A DNA stretch of 64,000 bases, taken from assembly GCF_907165195.1 (NCBI RefSeq), contig NZ_OU015584.1, positions 3,172,978-3,236,977 on the forward strand, written 5' to 3'. Below, one piece after another: positions 9,671 to 18,518 of the stretch (the first letter of the stretch is position 1; every line of letters begins with the position of its first letter). The notes below the pieces were generated by a model that saw only the letters and a list, made by a program, of their open reading frames with translations, was not told the origin of the DNA and did no database searches. This DNA is from Parvicella tangerina. GTDB lineage: Bacteria; Bacteroidota; Bacteroidia; Flavobacteriales_D; Parvicellaceae. Made by a program: the position numbers and the translations under genes.

Positions 9671-10717
9671 TTAATCTCTATCTCCCTGGCTATAGGATTT
9701 TAAAATCACCTTCGGGCCAATTGGTTTGAGTAATTCCAATACACTTACTTCATTTTGTTCCACATAGTCCCTCACGATCTGCCATCCTAACCATACCCCA
9801 ACCCTACCTGGAGATTCATGAGGCATACCTTTTGTGAAGGGTCCTTCTGAAACATACTGCAATATTACCGCTTTATCTTTAGAGTAAAGCACTTTCTCGT
9901 CCACTATCGTTTTCCAAATATTCTGCTCGTGAAACTTACACCATTCCATTTGCTCTTTTGAGCAACCGAATTTTACATAATCTTCTTCAAAAGGCATCAT
10001 TGCATCTAGTAGATACATCACTTTACCCAAGGTAATGATGGAAGACAGAAAATCTTCACCATCATGTAGGTGATCAAAAAAACGATTCATCAACCATGCT
10101 TTCATAACATCAGCCACCAGGTATTTTGAATCCATTTTATCCTTCAGGTATTGCGGAAAAATATCGCTAGGTAAAGATTTGACCAGTTCATGATTGGATC
10201 CCAGATACATATCCAACCCTATTCCGATTCGATCTTGGTAAGGAAAAACATTTGCATTGAAGTTACTGTAAAAAGTAACCAAATCTGGAACCAGACTATC
10301 CGGAAAGTAATATTTGTAATACTTGAACGACTCTTCTATTTTCTGTTCATAAACAGAAAAATCAGCAAACTTCGACTCTATATCCTCATAAATTGCTCTC
10401 ATATCAGGATGATTCACAAAACTTTCAAGTGAAGCAGCGGCATGTGGATTAGTGGGAGGCACCTCCCCCAACATATCAATCAAAAATGCCTCATATAACA
10501 TCCCGTACTTCTGCCAAAGTTCCTGATTGAGTTGTGAAAAACCCTTTTTCGTGTTAAAAACCTCTTCTTCCATCCGATCAACCTTCATGTCAATTTCGAT
10601 TCCACTTACATCCACATCAAGTGGGTTTGAATCACATGAAAACAATGTTAAAAGAATCGAAAGGGCGATTAAACCATTAACGAGTCGATTAGAATAGGTT
10701 TGAATTGGTTTTATCAT
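9671..10717 (-). CDS. gldB: gliding motility lipoprotein GldB
   Basis: A 348-residue lipoprotein (LSILLTLFSCDSNP, lipidated Cys near residue 28). The body fits GldB: an alpha-rich domain with YYKYYFPDSLVPDLVTFYS, GIGLDMYLG, a WLMNRFF motif and a C-terminal SPGRVGVWLGWQIVRDYVE. GldB is required for gliding in Flavobacterium and also occurs in non-gliding Bacteroidota, where its role is unclear. It is followed by gldC, with nadE nearby, a neighbourhood I recall from other Flavobacteriales. Confidence 0.92.
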   Translation of the reverse strand: MIKPIQTYSNRLVNGLIALSILLTLFSCDSNPLDVDVSGIEIDMKVDRMEEEVFNTKKGFSQLNQELWQKYGMLYEAFLIDMLGEVPPTNPHAAASLESFVNHPDMRAIYEDIESKFADFSVYEQKIEESFKYYKYYFPDSLVPDLVTFYSNFNANVFPYQDRIGIGLDMYLGSNHELVKSLPSDIFPQYLKDKMDSKYLVADVMKAWLMNRFFDHLHDGEDFLSSIITLGKVMYLLDAMMPFEEDYVKFGCSKEQMEWCKFHEQNIWKTIVDEKVLYSKDKAVILQYVSEGPFTKGMPHESPGRVGVWLGWQIVRDYVEQNEVSVLELLKPIGPKVILKSYSQGDRD

Positions 10718-10734
10718 AAAGCACTTTAGTTACG

Positions 10735-10742
10735 CAAAATTA
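10735..10742 (-). promoter_or_regulatory. putative gldBC promoter -7 box
   Basis: Reads TAATTTTG on the minus strand, 18 bases upstream of the gldB start. It lies only 3 bases from the opposite-facing box at 10746-10753, so the two promoters must overlap. Confidence 0.55.
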
Positions 10743-10745
10743 TCA

Positions 10746-10753
10746 TAAATTTG
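10746..10753 (+). promoter_or_regulatory. putative promoter of the beta-barrel gene
   Basis: TAAATTTG, a full -7 match, with TTTA (10726-10729) as a weak -33 element. The implied transcript start near 10760 supports translation from an ATG at 10797 or 10800. Confidence 0.55.
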
Positions 10754-10796
10754 CAACCCAAATGGTCTTCCATTGAAGCTATTAACAAATTTGATA

Positions 10797-11702
10797 ATGA
10801 TGAAAAAATTAATTTTACTTGCAGCGATCCTGTTTGGTGTATCAAGTATAACGAAAGCTCAGGTTTCCGTAACAGAAGAGAATGACATTAAGAACTTCAG
10901 GTTTGGTCTTAAAGGAGGTATGTCTTTTGACTGGATGAACATTGATAACGACAAAAAGTTCCAGTCTGGAGGTGTTGGTGTAGGATACCACTGGGGACTT
11001 CAGTTAGAATTCAGGCTGAATAAAACGCTAAGTTTTGTAAGCGGTTTATCGTTGACCACCAACTCCCTAAAACTTAATTACACTGGAGCAAGTTCAGCTG
11101 ACACAGTGCTTTACATTTTGGATAGAGATGAGAACTTTGTTGATTTTGGTAGTGACACTTCAACCGTTTTCTCGAACATGCTAGAGTCAACTAATAATGT
11201 TTATTGGCTAAAGCAAAGAGCGATCAAGGCGAACTATGTAAACATTCCAATTGCTCTTAAAATGAAGACTAAAGAAATTGGCTACTTCACCTACTTTGGT
11301 CAATTCGGTTTGAATGTTGGAATAAGAACAGGGGCTAAAACAAATGATGTAGTTCAAAAAATCACCTTTGACGAGGATTCTTTGGTAAGTACAAATTCTT
11401 TTTACGGAGCTAACACCAATATTAATACCGAAGATATTGATCTCGAAAAGCTAGATGTAACTAGCGGTGTTCAACCCGTGAGACTGGGTTTAAGAATCGG
11501 TGGTGGAGCAGAATATAACTTTAGTGGTTCAACCTCCATGTACTTTGAAGTAAATTACAACCATTATTTCACGAATGGGTTGAGAAAAGAGAGCAAAGAA
11601 ACATATTTGAATGCTTTCGATTACGTTGAAAAGTCGTTTGAAAATGTTGGAGCTAAAGCAATCCCTGGTAGTGTGAGCCTAACGGTTGGAGTATTGTTCT
11701 AA
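10797..11702 (+). CDS. outer-membrane beta-barrel protein (PorT-like family)
   Basis: A protein of about 301 residues. The signal peptide (MMKKLILLAAILFG, ending TKAQ) is followed by alternating hydrophobic/polar strands such as FRFGLKGGMSFDWMN, GVGYHWGLQLEFRL and VRLGLRIGGGAEYNFSG. A final strand SVSLTVGVLF ends in an aromatic residue, as expected for BAM-inserted barrels. This matches the porin-like beta-barrel family (PF13568 type). The start is placed at ATG 10797 because it immediately precedes the signal peptide; a TTG at 10773 in frame would add eight residues. The specific role is unknown. Confidence 0.82.
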   Translation: MMKKLILLAAILFGVSSITKAQVSVTEENDIKNFRFGLKGGMSFDWMNIDNDKKFQSGGVGVGYHWGLQLEFRLNKTLSFVSGLSLTTNSLKLNYTGASSADTVLYILDRDENFVDFGSDTSTVFSNMLESTNNVYWLKQRAIKANYVNIPIALKMKTKEIGYFTYFGQFGLNVGIRTGAKTNDVVQKITFDEDSLVSTNSFYGANTNINTEDIDLEKLDVTSGVQPVRLGLRIGGGAEYNFSGSTSMYFEVNYNHYFTNGLRKESKETYLNAFDYVEKSFENVGAKAIPGSVSLTVGVLF

Positions 11703-11727
11703 TAGAAGCGAATTTTATTATACTTTT

Positions 11728-11763
11728 AAATCCTGCTTTGTATTTTCGAAGCAGGATTTTTTT
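11728..11763 (+). terminator. intrinsic terminator
   Basis: A perfect 11-bp stem (11728-11738 with 11749-11759), a 10-base loop and a T-run to 11763. It ends the beta-barrel transcript and lies 10 bases before nadE. Confidence 0.85.
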
Positions 11764-11772
11764 ATTTAACAC

Positions 11773-12549
11773 ATGCAAACAAAGAAAATAATTGGCCACA
11801 TCGTCTCTTGGCTTGATAACTATGCCAACCGTGCGGGAATAGACGGATTTGTAGTAGGCGTTTCTGGAGGTATAGACAGCGCAGTAACCTCCACGCTTTG
11901 TGCGATGACAGGAAAGAATGTAATTCTTTTGAATATGCCTATCTTACAGCCTCCTTCTCAATACGACAGGAGCAATGAACACATCAATTGGCTACAAGCT
12001 AATTACCCGAATACCAAAGGATATATTCAAGACCTTACAGCCACCTTTAAAAAGGTTATGGAGGATTTCCCCGATGAAATTCAGGACAACCTTACCATGG
12101 CAAATGTAAGAGCCCGACTACGCATGACAACACTATATGCCTACGCCAGTCATTATGGCTACCTCGTAGCCGGCACAGGGAATAAAGTTGAAGATTTTGG
12201 TGTTGGCTTCTTCACCAAATACGGAGATGGGGGCGTAGACATATCACCAATAGCAGATCTCATGAAAACCGAAGTTTATGAGCTTGCCAAAGAGATGGAC
12301 ATTGTCAACTCTATTCAGGTAGCACCACCAACTGACGGTCTTTGGGATGACAACAGAAGCGATGAGGACCATCTGGGCGCAACCTATGCTGAGCTAGAAT
12401 GGGCGATGAAATTCTTAGAAAACAAAAACAACGAAACCATGACACCGAGACAAGAAGAAGTCATGAAGATCTATTTGAAATGGCATAATGCCAGCAAGCA
12501 CAAAATGATGCCTATTCCAGTATGTGAAATACCTACCGAGTTAAAATAA
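11773..12549 (+). CDS. nadE: NAD(+) synthase (ammonia-dependent type)
   Basis: A 258-residue enzyme that amidates nicotinate adenine dinucleotide to NAD+ with ATP. The PP-loop SGGIDSA lies at about residues 31-37, with NVRARLRMTTLYAYA and GTGNKVEDFGVGFFTKYGDG as the deamido-NAD and ATP binding regions. There is no N-terminal glutaminase domain, so ammonia is the expected nitrogen donor unless a partner glutaminase exists elsewhere. No convincing promoter was seen; the gene directly follows a terminator. Confidence 0.95.
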   Translation: MQTKKIIGHIVSWLDNYANRAGIDGFVVGVSGGIDSAVTSTLCAMTGKNVILLNMPILQPPSQYDRSNEHINWLQANYPNTKGYIQDLTATFKKVMEDFPDEIQDNLTMANVRARLRMTTLYAYASHYGYLVAGTGNKVEDFGVGFFTKYGDGGVDISPIADLMKTEVYELAKEMDIVNSIQVAPPTDGLWDDNRSDEDHLGATYAELEWAMKFLENKNNETMTPRQEEVMKIYLKWHNASKHKMMPIPVCEIPTELK

Positions 12550-12582
12550 CGTCATCAGATTTCGCATTTCAAAAAATAGCTG

Positions 12583-12590
12583 TATATTTG
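12583..12590 (+). promoter_or_regulatory. putative promoter of the rimP-nusA operon
   Basis: TATATTTG, a full -7 match, with TTTC at 12560-12563 spaced 19 bases upstream. Transcription would start near 12596, leaving a leader of about 60 bases that contains a hairpin. Confidence 0.65.
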
Positions 12591-12619
12591 TGCTATCAAA
12601 ATATTATGAATTGATATTG

Positions 12620-12645
12620 AGAGGGGACGCAAGTCCCCTCTTTTT
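12620..12645 (+). terminator. leader terminator/attenuator hairpin upstream of rimP
   Basis: A perfect 9-bp GC-rich stem (12620-12628 with 12633-12641), a GCAA tetraloop and a run of five T. It sits inside the leader between the promoter and the rimP ATG, 12 bases before the gene. A terminator in this position would cut the operon's own transcript, so regulated readthrough is likely. Confidence 0.75.
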
Positions 12646-12657
12646 GTACATAAAAAA

Positions 12658-13146
12658 ATGATCAGTAAAGACAAAGTTATAGCACTTGCCGAAGAGCGAA
12701 TTGAGGAACTTAACAGCGGTATTTTTCTCGTTGAAGTAAACATCTCACCTACCAATGTCATCACGATTGAATTAGACAAAGAACAAGGTGGTGTGACCAT
12801 TGACGAGTGTGTGAGTGTAAGCAGAAATGTTGAACATAACCTTGATCGTGAAACGGAAGACTTTGAATTGTCTGTTTCCTCTGCTGGAATGGATCGGCCA
12901 TTGAGAGTACCTCAACAGTTCAAGAAGAATATCGGCAACGAAGTTCGTGTAGTGCTAAACCATGGAAGTGTACAGGGTGAATTGATGTCTTACGATGGAA
13001 AAAAGCTCATCGTTCAAACATCGACCAAAGAAAAAATAGAAGGCAGAAAGAAAAAAGAACTGGTCACCAGACAACACGAAGTTGACCTAGGTGATGTAAA
13101 AGAAGTAAAACGTGTAATTAGCTTCGGGAATCCGAAGAAAAAATAA
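12658..13146 (+). CDS. rimP: ribosome maturation factor RimP
   Basis: A 162-residue protein required for 30S subunit maturation. It has the RimP N-terminal alpha/beta domain with IELDKEQGGVTIDECVSVSR, the conserved SVSSAGMDRPL, and the SH3-like C-terminal domain with VRVVLNHGSVQGELMSYDGKK split over the boundary. It heads the conserved rimP-nusA-infB group, 22 bases before nusA. The upstream hairpin at 12620-12645 probably controls its expression. Confidence 0.93.
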   Translation: MISKDKVIALAEERIEELNSGIFLVEVNISPTNVITIELDKEQGGVTIDECVSVSRNVEHNLDRETEDFELSVSSAGMDRPLRVPQQFKKNIGNEVRVVLNHGSVQGELMSYDGKKLIVQTSTKEKIEGRKKKELVTRQHEVDLGDVKEVKRVISFGNPKKK

Positions 13147-13168
13147 ATAGCAACTCAAACTACTTAAA

Positions 13169-14404
13169 ATGAATGCAATAGAGTTAATAGATTCATTCTC
13201 GGAATTTAAAGAGATGAAAAACATCGACCGAGTAACGATGATGAGAATTCTTGAAGACGTTTTTAGAGCAACATTGAAGAAACGTTTTGGAACAGACGAA
13301 CATGTTGATTTCATTATCAACCCAGACAAAGGAGACTTGGAGATCTGGTTGAACAGAACAATTGTACCTGACGGAGAGGTTGAGGACGAAGCCACAGAGA
13401 TCGCATACAGCGAAGCAATCAAGATCGAACCTGATTTCGAAATTGGTGAAGAGGTTTCTGAAGAGATCAAAATGGAGAATTTCGGTAGAAGAAACATTCT
13501 TTCTTTACGTCAGAACCTTGCTGCTAAGCTAATGGAACTCGAAAGAGAAAATATTGTAGCGGTTTATAAGGAAAGAATTGGTGACATCATCACTGGTGAG
13601 GTATACCAAATCTGGAAAAGAGAGATCCTGGTACTTGACGATGAAGGAAATGAGCTAGTTCTTCCAAAGAATGAACAAATTCCTTCCGATTACTTTAAGA
13701 AAGGAGACAATATCAGAGCGGTTGTTTCTGATGTTACCGTTAAAAATAATGCTCCTGTAATTATTCTTTCAAGAACTAACCCTGCATTCTTAGAGCGCTT
13801 GTTCGAACTGGAAGTTCCTGAAGTTTTTGATGGACTAATCACGATCAAGAAGATTGTTAGAGAACCTGGAGAAAGAGCGAAAGTTGCTGTTGAATCTTAC
13901 GATGACAGAATTGATCCCGTAGGTGCCTGCGTAGGGATGAAAGGGTCAAGAATTCATGGAATCGTTCGAGAATTGAGAAACGAAAACATTGACGTGATTA
14001 ACTGGACCTCTAATACACAGCTTTTAGTTCAACGTGCATTGAGTCCGGCTAAGATCGTTTCAATGGAGATATTTGATGATGAGAAAAGAGTGAACGTATA
14101 CCTTAAGCCAGATCAGGTTTCCCTTGCCATTGGTAAAGGAGGACACAACATCAAATTAGCTTCTAAATTAGTAGGTTACGAAATCGATGTTTACCGTGAG
14201 GGTGCTGAAGATATTGATGATGTTGATTTAGATGAATTTACGGATGAAATCGATGATTGGATCATTGACGAATTGAAGGCTGTGGGTTGTGATACGGCAA
14301 AATCTGTACTGGATATTGATAAAGATGATCTAGTAAAAAGAACAGATTTAGAGGAGGAAACCATTGCTGAGATATATAAAATTCTGAAAGCGGAATTTGA
14401 ATAA
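13169..14404 (+). CDS. nusA: transcription termination/antitermination factor NusA
   Basis: A 411-residue RNA polymerase-binding factor. An N-terminal RNAP-binding domain (about 1-130) is followed by S1 (GDIITGEVYQIWKREILVL), KH1 (RIDPVGACVGMKGSRIHGI) and KH2 (VSLAIGKGGHNIKLASKLVG). The C-terminal 60 residues are acidic with one helix-hairpin-like segment, shorter than the AR1-AR2 repeats of Escherichia coli NusA. Two terminator-like hairpins follow the gene, so it may be transcribed largely separately from infB. Confidence 0.95.
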   Translation: MNAIELIDSFSEFKEMKNIDRVTMMRILEDVFRATLKKRFGTDEHVDFIINPDKGDLEIWLNRTIVPDGEVEDEATEIAYSEAIKIEPDFEIGEEVSEEIKMENFGRRNILSLRQNLAAKLMELERENIVAVYKERIGDIITGEVYQIWKREILVLDDEGNELVLPKNEQIPSDYFKKGDNIRAVVSDVTVKNNAPVIILSRTNPAFLERLFELEVPEVFDGLITIKKIVREPGERAKVAVESYDDRIDPVGACVGMKGSRIHGIVRELRNENIDVINWTSNTQLLVQRALSPAKIVSMEIFDDEKRVNVYLKPDQVSLAIGKGGHNIKLASKLVGYEIDVYREGAEDIDDVDLDEFTDEIDDWIIDELKAVGCDTAKSVLDIDKDDLVKRTDLEEETIAEIYKILKAEFE

Positions 14405-14420
14405 AAAAATGTAGTATCTG

Positions 14421-14451
14421 AAAATGAGGTCAGACAACTGACCTCATTTTT
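14421..14451 (+). terminator. intrinsic terminator after nusA
   Basis: A perfect 13-bp stem (14421-14433 with 14438-14450), a 4-base ACAA loop and a 3' T-run, with complementary A-run, so it could act on both strands. Confidence 0.85.
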
Positions 14452-14466
14452 CATTCCAAAATAGTG

Positions 14467-14496
14467 GATATCTACTTCAGACGGTAGATATCTTTT
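14467..14496 (+). terminator. second hairpin between nusA and infB
   Basis: A perfect 9-bp stem (14467-14475 with 14484-14492), an 8-base loop and four T. It stands 15 bases after the first terminator, giving a tandem pair. Confidence 0.6.
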
Positions 14497-14530
14497 AACC
14501 AATAGATTTCCCAATGACAGTGGGATTTCG

Positions 14531-14538
14531 TATAATTG
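14531..14538 (+). promoter_or_regulatory. putative infB promoter
   Basis: TATAATTG is one mismatch from TAnnTTTG, with TTTC at 14507-14510 spaced 20 bases upstream. It lies after the tandem hairpins and 21 bases before the chosen GTG start. Confidence 0.45.
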
Positions 14539-14559
14539 CAAAATATAAAGAAAACAACT

Positions 14560-17181
14560 GTGGTAAGACGATTAAGTAAAGTAGCTAGAGAGTTTAACGT
14601 TGGTACATCAACCATCGTTGAATTTTTGCATTCTAAAGGTAAGGAGATCGAATCAAGTCCTAATACGAAGATTGACCCTGAACTTTATGAGCTGTTGCAA
14701 GATGAATTCTCTAGTGAGAAATCTGTGAAGGAGAAAGTAGAAGAAGTTCGTTCTGAGATCAAAGAGAAAGCTGAAAAGACTACCGAAGAAGAAGTTCAGC
14801 CAGAAGAGGAAGAACCGAAGAAAGACGAAACCATCAAGGCTAAGGCAAACAAACTTAGCGGACCATCAGTTGTTGGTAAAATAGACTTAGGCAAGGACAA
14901 GAAAGAGGAGGAAAAAGAAGAGAAAAAGGAAGAAAAGAAGGAGCCGGAAGCAGAAGAGAAAAAAGCTCCTGTTAAGGCTAAGGAGGAAGAAAAGAAGGCC
15001 GAAAAAGAAGAAAAAGTTGAGCCTAAAGAAGAAGAGAAGGAAGAGAGCGAAGAGGTTGAAACGATCAAGGCAAAAGCTGAGAAACTTTCAGGAGTTACCG
15101 TGGTGAGAAAAATCGATCTTCCAGTTGAAAAGAAAAAAGAGAAAAAGAAACCTCAGGATAACGATGACAGCCGCAAAAAGAAGCGTAAGCGTATCAAGAA
15201 GGTAAATATTGATGAAGCTGGTAGAAAAGCCTCTCAAGAGTATAAAAAATCAAAGAAAGGAAAGAATCAGAAAACAGAGATTTCTGAAGAGGAGATCAAG
15301 AAAGAGATTCAGGAAACGCTTGCTCGATTAAGTAACAAGAGTAAGAATAAAGGTGTTAAACTTAGAAGAGAGAAAAGACAAGCTCAAGCTGAAAAACGTG
15401 AAGAAGAAGCGCTTCAGGCAGAACTTGACAAGGGTAAACTGAAGTTGACAGAATTCGTAACTGTATCGGAGTTGGCAACCATGATGGACAAAACTCCAAC
15501 TGACATCATCGCTACGTTGATGGGAATTGGAATTTTTGCTTCGATCAATCAACGTTTAGACGCTGAAACTTTAGCAATGGTTGCGGAAGAATATGGATTT
15601 GAGGTAGAATGGGTAAGTGCAGAGTTAACCGAAACTATTCCTGAGGAAGAAGACGATCCAAAAGACCTTGAAGCAAGACCTCCAATTGTTACCGTAATGG
15701 GTCACGTTGACCATGGTAAAACTTCCCTATTGGATTATATTCGTACAAGTGATGTAACAGAAGGAGAGGCTGGTGGAATCACCCAGCATATTGGAGCGTA
15801 TAGCGTAACTGGTGAAAGCGGAAGAAAGATCACTTTCCTTGACACACCAGGTCACGAAGCCTTTACAGCAATGCGTGCGCGTGGTGCTCAGGTTACAGAT
15901 ATTGCAATTATCATTATCGCTGCGGACGATGACGTGATGCCTCAGACCAAAGAGGCGATTAATCACGCTCAGGCGGCAGGTGTTCCTATGGTGTTTGCCA
16001 TTAACAAGATTGATAAGCCTGGAGCAAATCCTGACAAGGTTAAGGAGCAGCTTTCTGGAATGAACATCTTAGTAGAAGACTGGGGTGGAAAATACCAGTC
16101 ACAAGAGATTTCAGCTAAGACGGGACAGGGAGTTGAAGAACTTCTTGAAAAGGTTCTTTTAGAGGCTGAAATGCTTGACCTTAAGGCAAATCCAAATAAA
16201 AATGCGATTGGTACTGTAATTGAATCTACACTAGATAAAGGTAGAGGATATGTGACTACCCTACTCGTTGAAGCAGGTACTTTGAAAGTAGGTGATATGA
16301 TTATCGCTGGTACTCAGCTAGGACGTGTGAAAATCATGCATGATGAACATGACCAGGTTGTTAAAGAAGCTGGTCCGGCTAAACCAGTCTCCATTTTAGG
16401 TATGCAGGGAGCTAGTAATGCTGGAGATCGTTTCCATGTAATGACGGATGAAAAAGAAGCGAAAGCAATCGTAAACAAACGTCAGCAACTACAGAGAGAG
16501 CAAGGACTCAGAACTACTAAACACATTACACTTGATGAAATTGGTAGACGTCTGGCCCTTGGAGAATTCCAGGAACTGAACTTGATCGTAAAAGGTGATG
16601 TGGATGGGTCTGTAGAAGCATTAGCGGATTCGATGTTGAAATTATCAACTGAGGAAATTCAGATCAACGTCATTCACAAAGCCGTTGGCCAGATTACTGA
16701 GTCTGATGTGTTGTTAGCGACCGCTTCTGATGCGATTATCATTGGATTCCAGGTGAGACCTTCTGCTGGAGCTAGAAAACTTGCTGAAAAGGAAGAAATT
16801 GATATTCGTCTGTACTCAATTATTTACAAGGCTATTGAAGAGATCAAAGAAGCAATGGAGGGTATGCTTTCTCCAGATGTGAAAGAAGAGATCATCGGTA
16901 CGGCCGAGGTAAGAGAAACCTTCAAAATCACTAAAGTCGGTACAATTGCAGGATGTTTTGTTACTGAAGGTAAAATCACCAGAAACAGTAGCATTCGTCT
17001 GATTAGGGACGGTATTGTAGTGTACACAGGTGAACTTGGTTCGTTGAAGCGATTTAAGGATGACGTGAAAGAGGTTACTCATAACTACGAGTGTGGTCTG
17101 AACATTGAGAAGTTCAACGACATTAAAGTAGGTGACGTCATAGAAGCTTTCGAAGAGGTAGAGGTTGCTAGAAAACTTTAA
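14560..17181 (+). CDS. infB: translation initiation factor IF-2
   Basis: A large GTPase (about 873 residues) that places initiator tRNA on the 30S subunit. An N-terminal IF2_N helix region ([20 protein letters not shown]) is followed by a very charged Lys/Glu linker to about residue 300. The linker holds two copies of a KAKxxKLSGxxVVxKIDL motif (encoded near 14836-14890 and 15067-15121). The G domain has [16 protein letters not shown] and NKID, followed by the C1/C2 domains. The start is set at GTG 14560 because the likely promoter overlaps the alternative TTG at 14536; no ATG is available. Confidence 0.95.
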   Translation: MVRRLSKVAREFNVGTSTIVEFLHSKGKEIESSPNTKIDPELYELLQDEFSSEKSVKEKVEEVRSEIKEKAEKTTEEEVQPEEEEPKKDETIKAKANKLSGPSVVGKIDLGKDKKEEEKEEKKEEKKEPEAEEKKAPVKAKEEEKKAEKEEKVEPKEEEKEESEEVETIKAKAEKLSGVTVVRKIDLPVEKKKEKKKPQDNDDSRKKKRKRIKKVNIDEAGRKASQEYKKSKKGKNQKTEISEEEIKKEIQETLARLSNKSKNKGVKLRREKRQAQAEKREEEALQAELDKGKLKLTEFVTVSELATMMDKTPTDIIATLMGIGIFASINQRLDAETLAMVAEEYGFEVEWVSAELTETIPEEEDDPKDLEARPPIVTVMGHVDHGKTSLLDYIRTSDVTEGEAGGITQHIGAYSVTGESGRKITFLDTPGHEAFTAMRARGAQVTDIAIIIIAADDDVMPQTKEAINHAQAAGVPMVFAINKIDKPGANPDKVKEQLSGMNILVEDWGGKYQSQEISAKTGQGVEELLEKVLLEAEMLDLKANPNKNAIGTVIESTLDKGRGYVTTLLVEAGTLKVGDMIIAGTQLGRVKIMHDEHDQVVKEAGPAKPVSILGMQGASNAGDRFHVMTDEKEAKAIVNKRQQLQREQGLRTTKHITLDEIGRRLALGEFQELNLIVKGDVDGSVEALADSMLKLSTEEIQINVIHKAVGQITESDVLLATASDAIIIGFQVRPSAGARKLAEKEEIDIRLYSIIYKAIEEIKEAMEGMLSPDVKEEIIGTAEVRETFKITKVGTIAGCFVTEGKITRNSSIRLIRDGIVVYTGELGSLKRFKDDVKEVTHNYECGLNIEKFNDIKVGDVIEAFEEVEVARKL

Positions 17182-17194
17182 TTCTGTATGGTAG

Positions 17195-17905
17195 ATGCGT
17201 CAAACAATTCATGGCATCTACCTGGGTCATCTCAATTATTCTGAGACAAGTGTTATTGCGCGTTTTTACACGCAAGAATATGGTAAGCGCTCTTTTTTAC
17301 TTAAAGGTGTAAAAGGTAAAAAAAGCAAAACTGCAGGTCTACTTCAGGCATTGAATGAACTTCAGGTTACCTGTAACTTCAGACCAGAACGTGAATTAAA
17401 CACTGCTTTTACTATTGAAAGTAATCATACTCTTCATCAGGTTCACAATGACTTTAGAAAGAGCACAATCGCTGTATTCCTAGCCGAAATTCTGAATAAA
17501 TCCATTATTGAAGAGGAGCCGAACAGACCACTATATTTATTTCTAACCCACCGATTAACAGAGTTAAACCATGAGACCTTTGATGCTAATTTCCATTTAA
17601 AATTTCTACTTGAGCTCTCTCTATTTCTTGGATTTTATCCAAGACTTTCAGTTCATGCATCAGATCAGGTTTTCAATTTGGAAGAAGGTCTCTTCGAGCA
17701 CGAACAGTTTCATTCACCTTTGAGTCTGGACAAAGAAACTTCTCAGCTCTTAAAATCGTTGATTCAGGATGGCAAACTACCTAAAGTAACTAATGAGGAT
17801 CGTGCCAGATTGCTTGATGGCCTAGTAAGTTACTATGAGGTCCAACTTCATTTAAAACCCAATAGTTTTCAAGCTCATCAGGTCCTGAAAACGGTATTTT
17901 CCTAA
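17195..17905 (+). CDS. recO: DNA repair protein RecO
   Basis: A 236-residue protein of the RecFOR pathway, which loads RecA on SSB-coated gaps. The N-terminal OB fold shows [20 protein letters not shown] and [16 protein letters not shown]; the helical C-terminal region includes [18 protein letters not shown]. The C-terminal domain lacks the four zinc-binding cysteines found in some RecO proteins. It starts 13 bases after infB and is probably cotranscribed with it. Confidence 0.9.
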   Translation: MRQTIHGIYLGHLNYSETSVIARFYTQEYGKRSFLLKGVKGKKSKTAGLLQALNELQVTCNFRPERELNTAFTIESNHTLHQVHNDFRKSTIAVFLAEILNKSIIEEEPNRPLYLFLTHRLTELNHETFDANFHLKFLLELSLFLGFYPRLSVHASDQVFNLEEGLFEHEQFHSPLSLDKETSQLLKSLIQDGKLPKVTNEDRARLLDGLVSYYEVQLHLKPNSFQAHQVLKTVFS

Positions 17906-17910
17906 CTTTG
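17903..17910 (+). promoter_or_regulatory. putative rnhB promoter overlapping the recO stop
   Basis: TAACTTTG is a full -7 match that shares its TAA with the recO stop codon. The rnhB GTG is only 5 bases further, so a transcript from it would be nearly leaderless. Confidence 0.4.
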
Positions 17911-17915
17911 ATACT

Positions 17916-18512
17916 GTGTTGCTCAATTATCATACAAAAGGATTAATAGAGGCTGGCTGTGACGAGGCTGGAAGAGGTTGTCTTGCTGGCCCTGTTGTAG
18001 CAGCTGCGGTAGTGCTTCCAGACAACTTTAGTAATGATCTACTCAATGATTCTAAAAAGCTTTCAGAAAAACAGCGTTACCAACTTCGTCCTATTGTAGA
18101 ACAAGAAGCCCTTGCTCATGCTGTGGGTATTGTGAGCCATGAAGAAATTGATGAGATCAACATTCTTAATGCTTCCTTTCTGGCCATGCACCGTGCTTTA
18201 GATCAACTTAAAACCTCTTTTGATGAAATATTAGTGGACGGAAATCGATTTAATCCCTACCATAACAAAAAGCATCATTGTATTATCAAAGGAGATGGAA
18301 AATACTTAAGTATAGCTGCGGCATCTATTCTCGCCAAAACGTATCGTGATGACATTATGAAAGAATTACACGAAGCGTATCCTTTTTATGATTGGCACAA
18401 GAATATGGGGTATCCCACTAAAAAACATCGGGAAGCCATTCGAGAACATGGCATCAATGAACATCATAGAAAAAGTTTCAGGCTTCTTCCCGAACAATTG
18501 GAGCTTTTTTAA
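17916..18512 (+). CDS. rnhB: ribonuclease HII
   Basis: A 198-residue RNase H type 2 enzyme that cleaves RNA in RNA-DNA hybrids, including single ribonucleotides in DNA. The signature [20 protein letters not shown] gives the first two acidic residues, LVDGN the third, with [21 protein letters not shown] following. The start is GTG at 17916; no ATG lies upstream in frame near the conserved core. The gene ends 7 bases from the convergent membrane protein gene, and a 6-bp hairpin spans the stop. Confidence 0.94.
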   Translation: MLLNYHTKGLIEAGCDEAGRGCLAGPVVAAAVVLPDNFSNDLLNDSKKLSEKQRYQLRPIVEQEALAHAVGIVSHEEIDEINILNASFLAMHRALDQLKTSFDEILVDGNRFNPYHNKKHHCIIKGDGKYLSIAAASILAKTYRDDIMKELHEAYPFYDWHKNMGYPTKKHREAIREHGINEHHRKSFRLLPEQLELF

Positions 18513-18518
18513 AGCTAC

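Noticed and set aside
12620-12645. Known metabolite riboswitch upstream of rimP
   Set aside because: A single short hairpin with a tetraloop and T-run; no aptamer-like multi-stem structure.
14796-15068. Ser-rich open frame antisense to infB
   Set aside because: It is the reverse complement of the Lys/Glu-rich IF-2 linker (GAR/AAR codons), which automatically gives a Ser/Phe-rich frame; no signal or promoter.
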